From assembly GCF_004011505.1 (NCBI RefSeq), contig NZ_SAUN01000001.1, forward strand, positions 3,224,001 to 3,288,000: a DNA stretch of 64,000 nt, in the 5' to 3' direction. The position numbers and the translations under genes were made by a program. This document shows positions 61,065 through 64,000 of this stretch, piece by piece. Under the pieces are notes generated by a model. It saw only the letters and a list, made by a program, of their open reading frames with translations, ran no database searches and was not told where the DNA came from. The DNA comes from Nonomuraea polychroma (lineage in GTDB: Bacteria; Actinomycetota; Actinomycetes; Streptosporangiales; Streptosporangiaceae). Within the stretch, counting starts at the first letter, position 1, and each line of letters begins with the position of its first letter.

Positions 61065-62213
61065 ATGCCCCGACGAGTCATCATCGTCCTCTTTGGACTG
61101 CTCGCCGCGCTGGCGCCCGCGGTCCCCGCCGCCGCGGCCGACCCCCCTGTGACACTGGTCGGCCAGGCCTCCCTGCGCTGCCTGACCGTCCAGAGCCTCA
61201 GCACCGAACCCGGCGCCAAGGCCATCGTGTGGGACTGCAACGGCAAGGCCAACCAGGAGTGGACCTACACCGACGCCCAAGAGCTGCGCGTCTACAGCGG
61301 CAGCGACGTCAAATGCCTCGACGTCCAGGGCCGCGGCACCGCGCCCGGGACCGCCGTGCAGACCTGGAACTGCACGGGCGCCACCAACCAGAAATGGACG
61401 CTCAACGCCAACGGCACCATCACCGGCCACCACTCGGGCCTGTGCCTGGACGTCACCGGCGGCGGCGTCAGCCCCAACGGCACCGAGGTGAAGATCCAGA
61501 CCTGCACGACCGGCACGAACCAGAAGTGGGCCCGGCCCCTGGCCGATCTCCCCGCCGGCGTGTACTTCCAGGACACCGGGACCCTGACCGGCTGGAACAG
61601 CTTCCCGCAGAAACCGCAGAAGCAGGGCGTGCTGCGCACGGTCGGCAGCCCCGTCTACAAGGGCGCCACCGCCATCGAGGCCCGGCAGACCTACATCAAC
61701 GAGGGCGGGGGATACCACTCCGAGACCATCCAGCACCGTACACAGGCCGTGGGCCAGGACCGCTACTACGGCCAGGCCATCTACCTGCCGCCGACCTGGC
61801 AGTTCCACAACCAGAACGTCACCTTCCAGCAGTGGTCTCCCGAGGACCCCGAAGGCCCCTGGGAGCTGATGTACGTCCAGAACGACGAGCTCAGGCTCGG
61901 CGGTTCCGGCGGCTTTGCCGCCACCCTAGGGAAGATCACGAACCTCCGGGGCACGTGGATCAGGATCGTCACCCGGCTCAAGTTCCACGCCACCGACGGC
62001 GCCTTCGAAGTCTGGGTCAACGGGCAGAAGACGTGGAGCCGGACCGGCGTCGCGGTGTTGCCCAAGACGTCGCAGACCGTCCGGTGGTCGTCGGGCATCT
62101 ACTGCACGGGCTGGCGTGAGGGCACGCCGAGCGGGCAGAGCGTCCTGTCGATCTACCACGATCACGCCAGGATCACCGCTTCCTACGCGCTCGCGGAGCC
62201 GGCCAACTGGTGA
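61065..62213 (+). CDS. Secreted ricin-lectin polysaccharide lyase
   Basis: Exported protein of 382 residues. Signal RVIIVLFGLLAALAPAVPAA; then a ricin-type beta-trefoil lectin (about 28-165) with three QxW-type repeats (NQEWTY, NQKWTL, NQKWAR) and paired cysteines; then a lyase domain (about 170-382; INEGGGYHSETIQHR, YYGQAIYLPPTWQF, SGIYCTGW, ISIYHDHARI-like LSIYHDHARITAS) resembling glucuronan/heparin-lyase jelly rolls (PF14099-like). It would bind and cleave an acidic polysaccharide. ATG 61065 has GAGGA upstream. Confidence 0.82.
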   Translation: MPRRVIIVLFGLLAALAPAVPAAAADPPVTLVGQASLRCLTVQSLSTEPGAKAIVWDCNGKANQEWTYTDAQELRVYSGSDVKCLDVQGRGTAPGTAVQTWNCTGATNQKWTLNANGTITGHHSGLCLDVTGGGVSPNGTEVKIQTCTTGTNQKWARPLADLPAGVYFQDTGTLTGWNSFPQKPQKQGVLRTVGSPVYKGATAIEARQTYINEGGGYHSETIQHRTQAVGQDRYYGQAIYLPPTWQFHNQNVTFQQWSPEDPEGPWELMYVQNDELRLGGSGGFAATLGKITNLRGTWIRIVTRLKFHATDGAFEVWVNGQKTWSRTGVAVLPKTSQTVRWSSGIYCTGWREGTPSGQSVLSIYHDHARITASYALAEPANW

Positions 62214-62290
62214 CGCACTCTCCACCACGCGGATTCGGGCGGCCCGAAAATGACGGGCGTTGGCGGGAATCCCCGTGATAGGGGTGGGGG

Positions 62291-63160
62291 ATGACGGAGC
62301 GAACGAGCGCACTGGACCGGGTGCTCATGCAGGCGGGCGGAAGCGAAATCCTCGACGTCCTGGCCGGACGCCTGTCCGGCGCCGACCTGACCACACTCCT
62401 GCTGGAGGTGATGCGGCGCCGCGCCCAGGCGCTCTCACCGGCCGACGTGCTGCGCCGCTACGGCCAGGACCGCTTCGTCGCCCCCGCCCCGATCCCGTTC
62501 ACCAGGCTGCGGCGGGCGGAGGACGCCGTGTTGTCGGCGCTTCCCGCTGACGTCGAGGTGGTCACGCTGGCCCCGGTAGCACCCCTCGGCGCCTGCTCGG
62601 CGGTCGGCCCGGTGGACCAGAACAAGGTCGTCTCCACCGTCAGGAACAGCGAGGTCGCCGCCGACCCCACCAACGCGCTCGCCCTCGAGGCGGCGCTGCG
62701 CCGCCGCGCCGCCGCGGGGTCCGAGCCGGTACGCCTTGCCGCCCTGCAACGCGTCACCCGCGCCCAGCGCTTCGAAGGCGCCGCCTTCTTCGCCCACTTC
62801 ACCCTCTTCGCCCTGGTAACGGCGGGCCGCGACACCGGCGACCTGGCGTTCGAACGCCGGCACGCGGCCGAGCACCTGGCCATCCTTTCCAAGGCTGTAC
62901 GCGCCTGCGGGATGCCGGACCCCGAGGCGCGGGTCACGGTCCTGGACGAACGCTTCGAGCGCGTGGCCGCATCGCTCGACGCGAAACCCGACCCGGACAG
63001 GGAGAGCGGCCGGGGCTACTACACCGGCCTGTGTTACAAGATCTACGGCGGTGGGCTGGAGGTCGGCGACGGCGGGTTCGTCGACTGGACGGCCCGCCTG
63101 CTCGGCAACCGCAAGGAACGCCTGCTCATCAGCGCGCTCGGCGTCGACCGGCTCGCCTGA
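62291..63160 (+). CDS. Conserved hypothetical protein, intact copy
   Basis: Protein of 289 residues with no signal peptide. Notable blocks: LAPLGACS-like PVAPLGACSAVGPVDQNKVV, STVRNSEVAADPTNALALEA and YYTGLCYKIYGGGLEVGDGG. I think this resembles a widespread hypothetical family with a class II tRNA-synthetase-like flavour, but I cannot name it. Its C-terminal third exists as a decayed copy at 48483-48749. The last codons and stop begin a 35-bp tandem array. Confidence 0.8.
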   Translation: MTERTSALDRVLMQAGGSEILDVLAGRLSGADLTTLLLEVMRRRAQALSPADVLRRYGQDRFVAPAPIPFTRLRRAEDAVLSALPADVEVVTLAPVAPLGACSAVGPVDQNKVVSTVRNSEVAADPTNALALEAALRRRAAAGSEPVRLAALQRVTRAQRFEGAAFFAHFTLFALVTAGRDTGDLAFERRHAAEHLAILSKAVRACGMPDPEARVTVLDERFERVAASLDAKPDPDRESGRGYYTGLCYKIYGGGLEVGDGGFVDWTARLLGNRKERLLISALGVDRLA

Positions 63161-63290
63161 GCTCAGCGCGCTCGGCGTCGACCCGGCTTGCATGAGCTCA
63201 GCGCGCTCGGCGTCGACCCGGCTTGCATGAGCTCAGCGCGCTCGGCGTCGACCCGGCTCGCCTGAGGTCAGCGTCCGGATCGGTTGAGTC
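63124..63290. repeat. 35-bp tandem repeat duplicating a gene tail
   Basis: Units start at 63124 (diverged, encoding the gene end LISALGVDRLA and TGA), 63159, 63194 and 63229, sharing CAGCGCGCTCGGCGTCGAC; a further degenerate unit follows. The copies carry the gene tail and its TGA into the 3' flank. Confidence 0.92.
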
Positions 63291-63310
63291 AACGTCCGGC
63301 TTGCCTGAGT

Positions 63311-63661
63311 TCAGCGACCGGCGGCGAGCTCTTGCTCCAGGCGCACCTTCTTCGGCACGCACATGCGCCAGGCCTCCAGCACCAGCTCGCGCATCTCCGC
63401 GACCTCGAGTGCGGCCATGCGCGCCACCACCCAGTTGAAGCGCAGGTCGGACTCCCTCGGCATGAGGAACTTGTCCGGCTCGGCCGCCACCAGCGCCTCG
63501 CGCTCCTCCTTGGGGAACCCGAAGCCCATGAGCGTCTCGTCCCGCGAGAACGCCACGTAGACGATCTTGCCTACGCGGAACTTCACCCGGTCCCTGATGA
63601 GGTGCTCTGATGAGCGGGGAAGCGTGCGCGCCAACTGCCGTACATCCTCGACTGTGACCAC
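63311..63661 (-). CDS. MmcQ/YjbR-like protein
   Basis: Small alpha/beta protein of 116 residues with the YjbR (CyaY-like) fold: VTVEDVRQLARTLPRSSEHL, KFRVGKIVYVAFSRDE and LRFNWVVARMAALEVAEMRE. Members are presumed DNA-binding but poorly characterised. GTG 63661. It lies 9 bp downstream of, and is probably co-transcribed with, the CBS gene on the minus strand; a truncated copy exists at 48735-48852. Confidence 0.88.
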   Translation of the reverse strand: MVTVEDVRQLARTLPRSSEHLIRDRVKFRVGKIVYVAFSRDETLMGFGFPKEEREALVAAEPDKFLMPRESDLRFNWVVARMAALEVAEMRELVLEAWRMCVPKKVRLEQELAAGR

Positions 63662-63670
63662 GCGGCCACG

Positions 63671-64000
63671 TTACCGGTTGCCCTCGGCGGCCGAAATGTC
63701 GCCGAGCGCCGAGTTCGGGTCCCGCTCGATCGCGAGGTCGCCGAGGCTGACGATGCCGACGGCGCGGCCGTCCTCGACCACCGGCAGGCGGCGCACGGCG
63801 TGCGAGCGCATGAGCTGCACGGCCTGGTCGATGCTGGTGTCGGGGCCGACGGCTTCGACCGACGGGCTGCAGGCCTCGCGGACCGGCGTCTGCGGGCCCT
63901 TCTCGTCGGCCACCACGCGCACCGCGATGTCGCGGTCGGTGACGATGCTGGCCATGCGGCCGTTGTCGTTGACGATCACGGCGCCCGCGTCGTTCTCGCG
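63671..64000 (-). CDS. CBS-domain protein, partial
   Basis: C-terminal 109 codons of a CBS-pair protein; the frame stays open through the right edge (RENDAGAVIVNDNGRMASIV), so the start is outside. GRMASIVTDRDIAVRVV and AVRRLPVVEDGRAVGIVSLG are the CBS1/CBS2 ends, which bind adenosyl ligands. A fragment of the same gene end lies at 48862-48949. Confidence 0.92.
   Translation of the reverse strand, partial: RENDAGAVIVNDNGRMASIVTDRDIAVRVVADEKGPQTPVREACSPSVEAVGPDTSIDQAVQLMRSHAVRRLPVVEDGRAVGIVSLGDLAIERDPNSALGDISAAEGNR

Noticed and set aside
63159..63290. CRISPR or attachment-site array
   Set aside because: 35-bp units are directly adjacent with no spacers and derive from the neighbouring gene end.

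Overview
The window is very GC-rich, uses GTG and TTG starts freely, packs genes with ATGA/GTGA overlaps, and encodes typical Actinobacteria families (DUF3152, DUF6529, ISL3, PemK/MazF, DNRLRE/RHS exoproteins). It looks like a chromosomal segment from a sugar-scavenging soil actinomycete. Streptosporangiaceae such as Nonomuraea is my best guess, made without a database search.

Layout. 0-2.7 kb: a DrrAB-like ABC exporter (its permease runs off the left edge) with an APC-type amino acid permease. 2.8-12.5 kb: a carbohydrate locus in which a DeoR regulator and a second, isolated sugar ABC ATPase diverge from a secreted PA14-GH2 glycosidase and a YtfQRT/YjfF-like ABC importer; galactofuranosides are a plausible substrate. 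12.5-16.5 kb: a DUF4011 / SF1 helicase / Vsr-like nuclease protein, a possible single-gene defence factor, with a repeat-rich tail. 16.5-20 kb: an MBL-fold hydrolase, a divergent SDR/TetR pair and a DUF3152 metalloprotease-like lipoprotein. 20.3-26.1 kb: a complete ribose operon (rbsR-A-C-B-K-D, minus strand) behind two near-perfect LacI-type operators. 26.1-36.6 kb: mixed metabolic and regulatory genes, a cytochrome b561-like DUF6529 protein with a secreted partner, gnd, and decayed HAD and aldo/keto reductase genes. 36.6-40.9 kb: a ClpC-like AAA+ unfoldase, a cold-shock protein with a structured leader, a free-standing Tudor-like protein and a STAS protein. 40.9-47.4 kb: a self-contained sugar-alcohol PTS operon (deoR, pfkB, IIC, IIB, IIA, Zn-dehydrogenase, ptsH, ptsI).

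48.4-63.8 kb: a polymorphic-toxin island. A 2990-residue secreted RHS protein ends in a Hint protease and a DddA/SCP1.201-like DNA cytidine deaminase tip, followed by an Imm1-like immunity gene. IS5-like and ISL3-like transposase remnants and a CPBP protease fragment lie around it, and beyond them a ricin-lectin polysaccharide lyase. The island is bracketed by direct repeats: a decayed copy of the hypothetical-yjbR-CBS gene cluster (48.48-48.95 kb) on the left and the intact cluster (62.3-64.0 kb) on the right.

The most unusual observations are the deaminase-tipped toxin in its direct-repeat frame; three loci where the end of a gene, including its stop codon, is tandemly duplicated into the 3' flank; a nested inverted repeat before a probably leaderless thioesterase gene; and a terminator plus 23-bp palindrome in the cold-shock leader. 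All calls come from reading the sequence; no similarity search was run.
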